DNA from: an uncultured Clostridium sp.
GTDB taxonomy: Bacteria; Bacillota; Clostridia; Clostridiales; Clostridiaceae
Length of the DNA stretch: 64,000 bases
NCBI GenBank assembly: GCA_934755305.1
Contig: CAKVLD010000007.1
Coordinates: 29,388-93,387 of the forward strand
Direction of reading: 5' to 3'
Part shown: piece after piece, positions 8,457 to 17,122 of the stretch
Position numbering within the stretch: the stretch's first letter is position 1
Layout of the letters: each line of letters starts with the position of its first letter
Notes under the pieces: model-generated
What the model saw: only the letters and a program-made list of their open reading frames with translations
The model's database searches: none
What the model was told of the DNA's origin: nothing
Translations under genes and position numbers: made by a program

Positions 8457-9719
8457 CTACACTGTTTCTGGATCTGTTATTTTACCTGTTAATGCTGATG
8501 CTGCTGCTACTGCTGGACTTGCAAGGTAAACTTCTGATTCTACATGACCCATTCTTCCTACAAAGTTTCTATTTGTTGTTGATACACATCTTTCACCTTT
8601 TGCTAATATACCCATATGTCCACCTAAACATGGTCCACAAGTTGGTGTAGATACTGCTGCTCCTGCTTCAATTAAATCTTTTATAATTCCTTCTTCTAAA
8701 GCTTGTAAATAAATCTTTTGAGTACCTGGAATTATTATTGTTCTTATTTCCTTATTAACTTTCTTTCCTTTAAGAATGTCTCTAGCAATTCTTAAGTCAG
8801 AAATTCTACCATTTGTACATGAACCAATTACTACTTGATCTATCTTTACATCTCCTACATTATCAATAGTCTTTGTGTTTTCTGGTAAATGTGGAAATGC
8901 AACAGTTGGTCTTAATGTACTTAAATCTATTTCATAAACTGCATCATATTCTGCATCTTCATCTGCCTCAAACTTCTTCCATTCTCTTGTAGCATGTTCT
9001 TTTAAATATTCTTCTGTTTTTTCATCTACTGGGAAAATACCATTCTTTCCACCAGCTTCTATAGCCATGTTTGCCATTGTAAATCTATCATCCATAGAAA
9101 GATACTCAAGACCATCTCCTACAAATTCCATAGATTTATATAAAGCTCCATCAACGCCAATCATACCTATAATATGTAGGATTATATCTTTACCGCTAAC
9201 CCATTTTGCTGGTTTACCCTTTAATACAAATTTAAGTGCTGAAGGCACTTTAAACCAACATTGACCTGTAGCCATACCTGCTGCCATATCAGTAGATCCA
9301 ATACCTGTTGAGAAAGCTCCAAGAGCACCATAAGTACAAGTATGAGAATCAGCACCTATTACAACATCTCCTGCAACTGCTAATCCCTTTTCAGGAACTA
9401 AGCAATGTTCTATTCCCATTTCTCCTACTTCAAAGAAGTTAACTATTTCCTTTGCCTTAGCAAATTCTCTAATATACTTTACTTGTTCAGCTGCCTTTAT
9501 ATCCTTATTAGGTGTAAAGTGGTCTGGAACTATAGCTATTTTAGATTTATTAAAAACTTCTTTATCTGCTCCAAACTTCTTATACTCAGTTACTGCAACT
9601 GGTGTTGTAATATCATTTCCTAATACTAAATCAAGTTTAGCTTCAATTAGCTGCCCAGCCTTTACACTTTCTAGCCCTGCATGTGCTGCTAGTATTTTTT
9701 GCGTCATTGTCATACCCAT
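8457..9719 (-). CDS. leuC: 3-isopropylmalate dehydratase, large subunit
   Basis: 420 residues, typical of the short aconitase-like LeuC type. It carries the 4Fe-4S cluster. Visible are the aconitase signature GADSHTCTYGALGAFSTGIG (about 122-141) and the ligand cysteines in GSCTNGR (about 298-304) and TPTCGPCLGG (about 358-367). GGGAG lies ten bases before the ATG at 9719. It is separated by 15 bases from cimA. Confidence 0.96.
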   Translation of the reverse strand: MGMTMTQKILAAHAGLESVKAGQLIEAKLDLVLGNDITTPVAVTEYKKFGADKEVFNKSKIAIVPDHFTPNKDIKAAEQVKYIREFAKAKEIVNFFEVGEMGIEHCLVPEKGLAVAGDVVIGADSHTCTYGALGAFSTGIGSTDMAAGMATGQCWFKVPSALKFVLKGKPAKWVSGKDIILHIIGMIGVDGALYKSMEFVGDGLEYLSMDDRFTMANMAIEAGGKNGIFPVDEKTEEYLKEHATREWKKFEADEDAEYDAVYEIDLSTLRPTVAFPHLPENTKTIDNVGDVKIDQVVIGSCTNGRISDLRIARDILKGKKVNKEIRTIIIPGTQKIYLQALEEGIIKDLIEAGAAVSTPTCGPCLGGHMGILAKGERCVSTTNRNFVGRMGHVESEVYLASPAVAAASALTGKITDPETV

Positions 9720-9734
9720 GTTTAATTCATCTCC

Positions 9735-11330
9735 CTAAAAATATGTTTTTACTTTTTTTTCAATATCTTTTATTAGTTTATATTCTATTGAATCTACTAA
9801 AGCTATCCAGCTAGCCTCTATAATATCTCTTGAAACCCCAACTGTACTCCAGCTTTCAACTCCATCTGTAGATTCTATTAAAACTCTAACTTTTGCCTCT
9901 GTAGCACATTCTGAATCTAAAACTCTAACCTTATAATCTACAAGTCTTACATCTCTTAATTGAGGATAAAAAACCTCTAGTGCTTTTCTTAATGCTTTAT
10001 CTAAAGCATTAACTGGCCCTTCACCTTCAGCTGCATTTATTTCTTCTTTTCCATCTACTGTAACATTTATCATTACTGATGATTTAAATTCTTCTGAATT
10101 TGGAGGTTGTTCTGAAAAAACTTTAAAATTATTAAGGGTGAAAAATGGTTTATATTTACCTAAAACTTTTCTCATTAATAACTCAACAGTTCCTTCTGCA
10201 CCTTCAAATTGATATCCTTCATACTCTAATTCTTTTAACTTATCAGTTATTAATTGAATTTCTTTATTATCTTTTGAGATATTTGGGAATATCTTTTGAA
10301 TCTCTGATAAAATAGTACTCTTACCACTTACTTCAGAAACTAAAAATCTTCTGCTATTACCTACAACCTCAGGTACTATATGTTCATAGGATTTTGGCTC
10401 TTTACAAATTGCATCAATATGCATTCCACCTTTATGTGCAAAAGCTGAAGCTCCTACATAAGGCATTTCATCTTTTAAAGTTATATTGGATATTTCCGCT
10501 ATATATCTAGCAACACTTGTTAATTTTGAAAGGTTCTCTTCATTGATTACTGTAAATCCAAGTTTTAATATTAAGCTTGGAATTATAGAACTAAGATTTG
10601 CATTACCACATCTCTCCCCAATACCTATAAAGGTACCTTGAATGTGATTTGCCCCAACTTGTGCTGCCACGACTGAGTTAGCTACTGCCATACCCATGTC
10701 ATCGTGACAATGTATTCCTATATTGCCCCCTATTTTTTCTTTAACACACCCAACAATTTCTTGAATTTCATTTGGTAATGTCCCACCATTTGTATCACAT
10801 AATACTACGGTGCTTGCCCCTGCTTTTTTTGCTGTTTCTAAAGTTTTAATTGCATACAGAGCATTATTTTTATAGCCATCAAAAAAATGTTCTGCATCAA
10901 AGATTACTTCTTTGCCTTTACTAACTAAATACTCTACCGTGTCATATATCATCTTTAAATTTTCATCTAAAGAAGTCTTTATAATATCTAAAACTTGAAA
11001 GTCCCAAGACTTACCGAATATAACCACAACATCTGTATCAGCTACTAATAAGTTTTTTATATTTTTATCATCCTTTGCTTCTATATTAGACCGTCTAGTT
11101 GATCCAAAAGCTGCAATTTTGGATGTATTTAGCTTTACATCTTTTATTCTCTGAAAAAACTCCATGTCCTTTGGATTAGAACCTGGGTTTCCTGCTTCTA
11201 TATATGTGACCCCAATATCATCTAATATTTTGACTATCTTTATCTTATCTTCAACTGAAAAAGATATCCCTTGCCCTTGTGCCCCATCTCGTAAGGTCGA
11301 GTCAAAAATATTTATATTTCTATCGGTCAT
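9735..11330 (-). CDS. cimA: (R)-citramalate synthase
   Basis: 531 residues. It condenses pyruvate and acetyl-CoA to (R)-citramalate, the entry to 2-oxobutyrate and isoleucine without threonine deaminase. The N-terminal HMGL-type TIM barrel opens with FDSTLRDGAQG (about 9-19) and has the metal ligands of HCHDDMGMAVAN (about 207-218). The C-terminal part (about 400-531) is a LeuA-type regulatory dimer domain. The SFSVEDK and GNPGSNPKD segments are those of CimA rather than LeuA. It lies between ilvN and leuC in a single operon. True LeuA is not excluded by sequence alone but is much less likely. Confidence 0.9.
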   Translation of the reverse strand: MTDRNINIFDSTLRDGAQGQGISFSVEDKIKIVKILDDIGVTYIEAGNPGSNPKDMEFFQRIKDVKLNTSKIAAFGSTRRSNIEAKDDKNIKNLLVADTDVVVIFGKSWDFQVLDIIKTSLDENLKMIYDTVEYLVSKGKEVIFDAEHFFDGYKNNALYAIKTLETAKKAGASTVVLCDTNGGTLPNEIQEIVGCVKEKIGGNIGIHCHDDMGMAVANSVVAAQVGANHIQGTFIGIGERCGNANLSSIIPSLILKLGFTVINEENLSKLTSVARYIAEISNITLKDEMPYVGASAFAHKGGMHIDAICKEPKSYEHIVPEVVGNSRRFLVSEVSGKSTILSEIQKIFPNISKDNKEIQLITDKLKELEYEGYQFEGAEGTVELLMRKVLGKYKPFFTLNNFKVFSEQPPNSEEFKSSVMINVTVDGKEEINAAEGEGPVNALDKALRKALEVFYPQLRDVRLVDYKVRVLDSECATEAKVRVLIESTDGVESWSTVGVSRDIIEASWIALVDSIEYKLIKDIEKKVKTYF

Positions 11331-11352
11331 CTAAAGCCCCCCTTATTGCTAA

Positions 11353-11874
11353 TTATATTTCTTCAGCATAATCATCATAATCTACTATAAGGTTTTCTCC
11401 TCTTTCAAGAGCTGCAACCCCAGTACGTACCATTTCTTTAATTCCATATTCATCCATAAGCTTAATTAAAGCATTTATCTTGCTTTCATCTCCTGTAAGC
11501 TCAATAGTTAATGTATCTGTAGAAACATCGATTATTTTGCATCTAAATATTTTTACAATTTCGTTAATATCAGCTCTTTTTTCTGCATGAGCCTTAACTT
11601 TAATAAGTACTAATTCTCTAAAGACGGATTTATCTTCTTTTAGGTTAATAACCTTTATAATATCTTCTAGCTTATTAAGTTGTTTTTTTACTTGCTCTAG
11701 ACAATCATCATCTCCCATTAAAGTAATTGTCATTCTTGATATTTTTTCATCATCTGTTCTACCAACAGTTAAACTATCAATGTTATATCCTCTTCTTGAA
11801 AATAAACCAGATACTCTGCTTAATACTCCTGCTGAGTTTTTTACAAGAACTGATAGAACATGTTTTTGTTCCAT
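11353..11874 (-). CDS. ilvN: acetolactate synthase, small regulatory subunit
   Basis: 173 residues, normal for the long form (ACT domain plus ACT-like C-terminal domain). The ACT fold shows LSVLVKNSAGVLSRVSGLFS and RRGYNIDSLTVG (about 6-38), where valine binds and feedback-inhibits the large subunit. AAAGGGGGGAG precedes the ATG. It is the first gene of the operon, directly behind a leader with terminator, so its expression probably depends on read-through. The catalytic subunit (ilvB) is six genes downstream, an unusual separation within one operon. Confidence 0.92.
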   Translation of the reverse strand: MEQKHVLSVLVKNSAGVLSRVSGLFSRRGYNIDSLTVGRTDDEKISRMTITLMGDDDCLEQVKKQLNKLEDIIKVINLKEDKSVFRELVLIKVKAHAEKRADINEIVKIFRCKIIDVSTDTLTIELTGDESKINALIKLMDEYGIKEMVRTGVAALERGENLIVDYDDYAEEI

Positions 11875-11938
11875 ATCTCTCCCCCCTTTAATTAACGAAT
11901 TTATAAAATTTTAAATTTTGCAAATATTATTAAAGTAT

Positions 11939-11979
11939 AAAAAAAACCACCTTAAAATGACATACATCATAAAAAGTGG
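11939..11979 (-). terminator. attenuator terminator before ilvN
   Basis: On the minus strand CCACTTTTTATGA (11979-11967) pairs with TCATTTTAAGGTGG (11960-11947), followed by eight T residues. It lies 65-105 bases before ilvN, which fits transcription attenuation by the leader. Confidence 0.8.
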
Positions 11980-12215
11980 ATAATACTCCGCCCAATATAA
12001 CATAATCGGTTCTAACAAACCCTTACATATAACGGATGCTCACCGGAAGTCGCCTACTAACTTAAACTAAGCTTTCTGGACTCTGCTCAGGAGTGATACC
12101 TATTTGACCTAAAGTATCAGTTCACACCAACCACTGACTCTCTTAAACTTTTTTCTTGCCAAATAACCTTCTCCATCTCTGCATTTAATGAATACTAGGA
12201 ATTATTTACTTTTGC
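11939..12215 (-). promoter_or_regulatory. T-box-like leader of the ilv-leu operon
   Basis: Read on the minus strand from about 12215. GAGAGTCAGTGGTTGGTGTG (ending at 12125) and ACTGATAC are the conserved lower Stem I elements of T-box riboswitches, and CCGTTAT (about 12029-12035) matches the conserved stretch after Stem III. The leader ends in a terminator before ilvN. T-boxes sense uncharged tRNA, here presumably a branched-chain tRNA. The canonical GGGTGGTACCGCG T-box is not present; the nearest match is GGGCGGAG (11988-11995). The specifier codon could not be fixed by eye (ATC and CTC are candidates). Confidence 0.65.
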
Positions 12216-12224
12216 TTTAGTAAA

Positions 12225-12253
12225 ATTGTACTTTACTGAATGTATAAAGTCAA
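12225..12253 (-). promoter_or_regulatory. promoter of the ilv-leu operon
   Basis: Minus-strand TTGACT (12253-12248), a 17-base spacer and TACAAT (12230-12225): a strong sigma-A promoter with a start near 12217, at the head of the T-box-like leader. Upstream of it, 12254-12424 holds nothing recognisable. Confidence 0.85.
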
Positions 12254-12424
12254 CATTTAAAGATTATTTTTACAATTTTGATATTTTATCACTTTCATTA
12301 TATATCTTTTAAATTGCTATTATCAAAAATTCAACCCATTTTTTAATAATTTAATAAAAAACAACAACTTTAAGTGATACTTTTTCTCAATACTCATCTA
12401 CTTTTTATTATTATATTACGAAAA

Positions 12425-12458
12425 TAAGCTATTAATTATTTATATAATTAATAGCTTA
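12425..12458 (-). terminator. terminator after the polysaccharide deacetylase gene
   Basis: A perfect 15-bp stem, TAAGCTATTAATTAT with its complement, and a 4-base loop, followed on the minus strand by TTTTCGT. The weak T-run makes it an imperfect terminator, but the position 62 bases after the stop codon fits. Confidence 0.6.
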
Positions 12459-12519
12459 TGCCTCTAAACTTAAAATATGAAAGTTTTTTATCTTCTCTCT
12501 CTAAATATAAGTTGACTTT

Positions 12520-13245
12520 TTATTCTTTAACATTTGTCCATATTTTATATTTTACATTAGGATTAACTCCATTAAGCTTAAATAAATCGCTAATAGTTAC
12601 AAATTCATAACCTCTTATCTTAAGTAATCTTATTATACTAGGTAATGCTTTTACTGTATTATCATTTCCTTCAAAGTCATGTAATAATATAATATCCCCA
12701 TCCTTAACATTACTAACAATAGTCTTAATACGTTTTGTTACAGATACAGAAGAATCCCAATCATCACATCCAACCCCACAAATGAAAGGTAAATCAATAT
12801 TATTATACATTGTATCACTTACAGCAATATATGGTGGTCTAAAAAATTTAGCCTCGTATCCAACTGCATCTTTAATAGCTTTAGATGTATCATTAATTTC
12901 TTTTTTAAGTTCCTCAGCAGTCATTTTGTCCATATAACTGTGACTCCATGAATGGCTGGCAAGTTCACATCCTAAATTAACAGCTCTTTGCATAATAGGC
13001 TGTGTATTGCTGTTTATTTGACTACCTATTAAGAAAAATGAAGCTTTAACATTGTACTTTTCCAAAATATCCAAAACTTTTGGTGTAGTTATTGAAGGCC
13101 CATCATCAAATGTAAGAGCAACTCTTTTTTTTGATGTATTTGATAACACTCCACTTGCAGATACTTGTATCCCTCCCCCCATATTAAAGAAAGTACAAGT
13201 AATAATAAAAGCAACTAATATAGTCAAAAACTTTTTAATTTTCAT
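12520..13245 (-). CDS. secreted polysaccharide (peptidoglycan-type) deacetylase
   Basis: 241 residues. The N-terminus is a signal peptide or membrane anchor (KKFLTILVAFIITCTFFNMG). The NodB-fold catalytic domain shows ALTFDDGPS (about 44-52, catalytic base and metal Asp), HSWSHSYMDKMT (about 97-108, His metal ligands), FFRPPY (about 139-144) and LLHDFEG (about 192-198). These are all five NodB motifs. Such enzymes remove N-acetyl groups from GlcNAc or MurNAc of peptidoglycan, or from chitin-like polymers; the substrate cannot be told from sequence. The start has AAGGAGG upstream. It is a single-gene unit. Confidence 0.9.
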   Translation of the reverse strand: MKIKKFLTILVAFIITCTFFNMGGGIQVSASGVLSNTSKKRVALTFDDGPSITTPKVLDILEKYNVKASFFLIGSQINSNTQPIMQRAVNLGCELASHSWSHSYMDKMTAEELKKEINDTSKAIKDAVGYEAKFFRPPYIAVSDTMYNNIDLPFICGVGCDDWDSSVSVTKRIKTIVSNVKDGDIILLHDFEGNDNTVKALPSIIRLLKIRGYEFVTISDLFKLNGVNPNVKYKIWTNVKE

Positions 13246-13380
13246 AACAACCTCCTTGTTTTAACATTATGTTGTAACAATGTAACTTTATTGAAATATT
13301 TCTTTACTTTAAAATATAATTATGAGACTGTCATGTCAACCATTTTTGAAATATATAGATTAAATTTGTATTTTTTCACA

Positions 13381-13437
13381 AAAAAATCTCGAAGTATTTA
13401 CTTGCTTTTATTTGTAAAATACTTCAAGATTTCTTTT
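13381..13437 (-). terminator. terminator of the glmM transcript
   Basis: A long imperfect stem: AATCTTGAAGTATTTTAC pairs with GTAAATACTTCGAGATT on the minus strand, with a T-run (TTTTTTT) after it. It begins just after the glmM stop codon. Confidence 0.8.
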
Positions 13438-13440
13438 ATA

Positions 13441-14787
13441 TTACTTACATTTTGCAACTATCATATCTGCAAGATTATGAGCCATCTTATCTATTTCTTC
13501 TTGATTTTCACCTTCAAGCATTACTCTAACTAATGGTTCAGTTCCAGAAGGTCTTATTAAAACTCTTCCTTTTCCATGTAAGCTTTCTTCTATTCTCTTA
13601 ATTTCATTTTTTATTTCTTCATCTTCTAAATATATATTTTTCATTTCATTAGGAACTTTAGCATTAGCTAAAACTTGTGGAAGCTCCTTCATAATAGAAC
13701 ATAATTCACTTAATGATTTATTTTCTTTCTTAACTATAGATGCAATTTGAAGAGCTGTAACTAATCCATCTCCTGTAGTGTTATGATTTAAGAATATAAT
13801 ATGTCCTGATTGTTCCCCACCAAGTACATAGTTACCTTTAATCATTTCTTCTAGTACATATCTATCTCCAACCTTAGTTGTTATAGTCTTCATCCCTTGT
13901 TCTTTACAAGCTATTTGAAGTCCTAAATTACTCATTACAGTTACAACTATTGTATCATCTTTTAATTTATTTGTTTCCTTTAAGTGCTTTCCACAAAGTG
14001 TTAAGATAAAGTCTCCATCAACTAACTTACCATTTTCATCAACTGCTAAACATCTATCAGCATCTCCATCAAAAGCAAATCCTACATTACATCCATTTTC
14101 AACTACATATTTCATTAATTCTTCTGGATGAGTTGATCCACATTTTTCATTTATGTTAGTTCCATCTGGTGTGTTATTAATTACACATACTTCAGCTCCT
14201 AAATCTTTAAAAGCTTTAACAGATGATTTATATGATGCTCCATTAGCGCAATCTAAAGCTATCTTTAATCCAGATAAATCTACTGATACAGTACTCTTAG
14301 CAAATTTTATGTAATCTTCTAAAGCGTCCTTTTCTATAAACTCTCTACCTAAGTTAACTCCTACTGGACTTGGAACACCAGCAAAGTTATTTTCTATAGT
14401 ACTTTGAATTTGATCTTCCAATTCATCTGATAACTTATATCCTCTAGCATCAAAGAACTTAATTCCATTATATTCAACAGGATTATGAGATGCAGATATC
14501 ATTACACCAGCATCTGCTCCATATTCTCTTGTTAAATGTGCAACTGCTGGAGTTGGTACTACTCCTAATACAACAGCTTCTGCCCCTACTGATAATATTC
14601 CAGCTACTAATGCAGCTTCTAACATATCACCTGAAATTCTAGTATCTTTCCCAACTAATATTTTTGGTTTATGTGTCCCTTCAGTTAAAACAAAAGCTCC
14701 AGCTCTACCAAGACTATAAGCAAGCTCTGCTGTTAATTCAGTATTAGCAATTCCTCTAACTCCATCAGTTCCAAACATTCTACTCAT
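13441..14787 (-). CDS. glmM: phosphoglucosamine mutase
   Basis: 448 residues, normal. It converts glucosamine-6-phosphate to glucosamine-1-phosphate for UDP-GlcNAc and cell-wall synthesis. The catalytic phosphoserine is in MISASHNPVEYNG (about 98-110), the Mg2+ site is AFDGDADR (about 240-247) and the phosphate-binding loop is RPSGTEPLVRVM near the C-terminus. The N-terminal FGTDGVRG is typical of GlmM. In many Firmicutes glmM follows cdaA-cdaR; here those two lie about 6 kb upstream with other genes between. AGTGAGG precedes the ATG. Confidence 0.96.
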   Translation of the reverse strand: MSRMFGTDGVRGIANTELTAELAYSLGRAGAFVLTEGTHKPKILVGKDTRISGDMLEAALVAGILSVGAEAVVLGVVPTPAVAHLTREYGADAGVMISASHNPVEYNGIKFFDARGYKLSDELEDQIQSTIENNFAGVPSPVGVNLGREFIEKDALEDYIKFAKSTVSVDLSGLKIALDCANGASYKSSVKAFKDLGAEVCVINNTPDGTNINEKCGSTHPEELMKYVVENGCNVGFAFDGDADRCLAVDENGKLVDGDFILTLCGKHLKETNKLKDDTIVVTVMSNLGLQIACKEQGMKTITTKVGDRYVLEEMIKGNYVLGGEQSGHIIFLNHNTTGDGLVTALQIASIVKKENKSLSELCSIMKELPQVLANAKVPNEMKNIYLEDEEIKNEIKRIEESLHGKGRVLIRPSGTEPLVRVMLEGENQEEIDKMAHNLADMIVAKCK

Positions 14788-14869
14788 ATATATACCTCAC
14801 TAAATTACTTAAATAATATTCTATTTTTTCTATACATTAGTATAATATTTAATTTTAATTATATCAACT

Positions 14870-15169
14870 TTAGATTTCCTTAAGTCTATCTAAAACTACA
14901 TTATAACCATTACTTCCATAATTAACACATCTATTTACTCTGCTTATAGTAGCAGTACTAGCACCTGTAGTACTTGCAATTTCAGCATATGTTTTCTTTT
15001 CACTTAAAAGTTTTGCTACATGTATTCTTTGAGCTAATGCCTTTATTTCATTTATAGTAGCCACATCTTCAAAAAATCTATAACATTCTTCTAAATTTTC
15101 TAGCTTTAAGATTGCTTTAAATAATAAATCCATTTCTTCACTCTTTAGTTTCGATTCATAAGTATTCAC
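14870..15169 (-). CDS. YerC/YecD-type TrpR-related DNA-binding protein
   Basis: 99 residues with a TrpR-like helix-turn-helix: AEIASTTGASTATISRVNRC (about 61-80), including the recognition helix. The length and pattern fit the YerC/YecD family, related to the E. coli Trp repressor but usually without a known ligand. It probably acts as a small regulator; no target can be named. It precedes glmM by 82 bases, on the same strand, so both may be in one transcript. Confidence 0.85.
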   Translation of the reverse strand: MNTYESKLKSEEMDLLFKAILKLENLEECYRFFEDVATINEIKALAQRIHVAKLLSEKKTYAEIASTTGASTATISRVNRCVNYGSNGYNVVLDRLKEI

Positions 15170-15287
15170 GTCATCACTCCCAAATCATTTATTCCACATA
15201 TAATTATACTTAAAGCTTTACTAGCTCACAACTTTATTATACTAAATTAGTTAATTAAAACTTTTTTCTTAATAAATACCATGCTCA

Positions 15288-16118
15288 TTATACTTCCGTA
15301 TTTCTTTCACCATCAGGATTAGTCATTCTAGTTAATCCTTCATTAGCTAAATCAGTATAAATATTTTGAGTTGGTAAAAGCCATACTTCTCCTACCCCTG
15401 AGTAAACATTTAATAAACCTTCTCCGTTAGTAACAGACCCCATGATTGATGAAGATTTTTCCACAGTAAACTTTACATTACTTGTCCTAAGTACAACAAA
15501 ATTCCCATCTACCTTTAAGGTATCATTAAACAACTTACACTTAAAAATTTCTGATTCTGGTACAGGTAATTCTAAGACTACTATTCCACTACCTTTAATA
15601 CTTGTTTGACATATTCCTTCATTTCCAAAAAACACAGATGATACTGTCTTTTGCATAGCAGCTCCTACTTCTACTGAGTCTTCACAAGCATAAAAAATCC
15701 CATCATCTACTATAATCTCTTCATCTTCTAATTCTACTAGAGCATAATGACCAAAGGATGGCTCTAAAAAGATTTCTCCTGAACCTTCATAAGTAGGCTT
15801 AAACATAGTTTCTCCTGTTAGCTTACTATTAATAAACTTTTTCCCAAGGCCTAAAACTCCACCAGTTTTACTTTGTATTTCTATATCACCTTTCATATAA
15901 CTTAAAGCACCTGATTCAAGAGTTACTGCACTATCCTCTAAAATAATTCTAACTTGTCTAAGTCTTATACCAGCCTCATTCATAATATTAAGACCTAAAG
16001 CTGTTTTTATATCAGTAGCACCTTGTAATTTTTCATATTCTAAAACTTGAAATTTTGAATCATTGGACATTTCTGATATTAAATTTAATTTATTATCTGG
16101 ATTTATATTACTTCTCAT
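15288..16118 (-). CDS. AIM24 family protein
   Basis: 276 residues. The sequence has the beta-rich pattern of AIM24/TIGR00266-type proteins, with GALSYMKGDIEI (about 71-82), KLTGETMFKPTYEGSGEIFLEP and SGVGEVWLLPTQ. No signal peptide is visible. The biochemical role is not established in bacteria. It is a likely monocistronic gene with TTAAGGGGTG as ribosome-binding site, divergent from the next plus-strand gene. Confidence 0.8.
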   Translation of the reverse strand: MRSNINPDNKLNLISEMSNDSKFQVLEYEKLQGATDIKTALGLNIMNEAGIRLRQVRIILEDSAVTLESGALSYMKGDIEIQSKTGGVLGLGKKFINSKLTGETMFKPTYEGSGEIFLEPSFGHYALVELEDEEIIVDDGIFYACEDSVEVGAAMQKTVSSVFFGNEGICQTSIKGSGIVVLELPVPESEIFKCKLFNDTLKVDGNFVVLRTSNVKFTVEKSSSIMGSVTNGEGLLNVYSGVGEVWLLPTQNIYTDLANEGLTRMTNPDGERNTEV

Positions 16119-16199
16119 AGTATCACACCCCTTAATTTTTAATACTATTTTATCATAATGGTAATAATAACAATAAATCTATAAAAAGAAGGTGTTATT

Positions 16200-16739
16200 A
16201 TGTGCTCAAAGAAGACTTTATTTATATTTTTAATACTTTTCACTTGTTCAATATTATTAACAAGAATATTTATATCTAATCAAACAAAAAATCAAATTGT
16301 TCTTTCATCACCAAGAGAGAATTTTTCTCCAACAGATACCTTTAAAACAGGTTTTATAAAATATTTTAGAGAAAAAGAAGGTACCACCATAGTATTTATG
16401 GACAATATAGAATTTTATATGAATGAAGATGCAAAAAGAGAATATCTTAAAGACAACAAAGAAATTTCACAAATAGAATGGGGAAATGATTATTATTACA
16501 GAAACATAGAAAAAAATATAATTCCCTATGAACTATCAAAAGACGTTAAAATTTATATATGTAACTTTGCCATTAATCCATCCACAAGTTCTGTAGAATT
16601 AGTTCCTATTTCTGTGGATACTTTAAAAGAGTATGTTAATAACTCCAAAAAAGAAAAATTAGATGAGAGAGCTTTTCTATTTAATTTCCAGTTAAAAAAC
16701 AATAAAATAATAAAACTAGAAATGCAATATACCCCTTAA
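16200..16739 (+). CDS. membrane-anchored protein of unknown function
   Basis: 179 residues. The N-terminus has one hydrophobic segment (about 6-26), then a polar extracytoplasmic domain with no family I recognise. A Cys sits at position 2 and another in LFTCSILL, but no clean lipobox follows, so a lipoprotein is uncertain. AAGAAGGTG precedes the ATG. It diverges from the AIM24 gene and converges with buk. Confidence 0.75.
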   Translation: MCSKKTLFIFLILFTCSILLTRIFISNQTKNQIVLSSPRENFSPTDTFKTGFIKYFREKEGTTIVFMDNIEFYMNEDAKREYLKDNKEISQIEWGNDYYYRNIEKNIIPYELSKDVKIYICNFAINPSTSSVELVPISVDTLKEYVNNSKKEKLDERAFLFNFQLKNNKIIKLEMQYTP

Positions 16740-16799
16740 TCTAGTATTTAAGCCATTTTGCATAAAAACATTTGCATCAAAAAAACATATACATCAAAA

Positions 16800-16837
16800 G
16801 CATATATACATATTATATTTTTTTGATGTATATATGC
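16800..16837 (+). terminator. hairpin after the membrane-protein gene
   Basis: GCATATATACAT (16800-16811) pairs perfectly with ATGTATATATGC (16826-16837). A T-run lies in the loop rather than after it, so termination is uncertain. An alternative fold pairs CATCAAAAAAA upstream with the TTTTTTTGATG part. Confidence 0.45.
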
Positions 16838-16864
16838 TCATAAAATACATAGATAAGTTTATCT

Positions 16865-17122
16865 ATTATTAGTTTAGGGTTATGTACACAAAAAAAGATT
16901 GTTGTATTTGGCGGAGAAGGGCATTTTGACAAAGCTTTAGAACTTCATCTTTGAAATAATTAATAGGACGTCCTAGAAATCTGATTGTTTGAACTTATGT
17001 GAGTTTTCAGATTTCCATCCTATTAATTATTTTGAAGATAGAAGTTCTTGCTGAAGTCAAACTAGCCCATTCGGAGCCAAATACAACAATCTTTTTTAAT
17101 TACCATAACACCTAAACTAATA
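16865..17122. repeat. long imperfect palindrome, also a bidirectional terminator
   Basis: The arms are about 125 bases each around a centre near 16993. The best part is a perfect 22-bp pair, 16891-16912 with 17076-17097, carrying A and T runs that allow termination in both directions. Further in, AATAATTAATAGG pairs with CCTATTAATTATT and GAAATCTGA with TCAGATTTC. Further out, TTATTAGTTTAGG (about 16867-16879) mirrors the last codons and stop of buk (17117 onward). It lies between two convergent genes. It may be a folded RNA, a terminator or a small mobile element. Confidence 0.8.

Noticed and set aside
13291..13533. Plus-strand open frame of 80 codons
   Set aside because: It runs over the glmM terminator and the glmM 3' end in antisense, has no ribosome-binding site and no family resemblance.
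16800..16837. Treating the GCATATATACAT hairpin as a protein-binding operator
   Set aside because: It lies after a gene end between convergent genes, where a transcription end is the more likely role.
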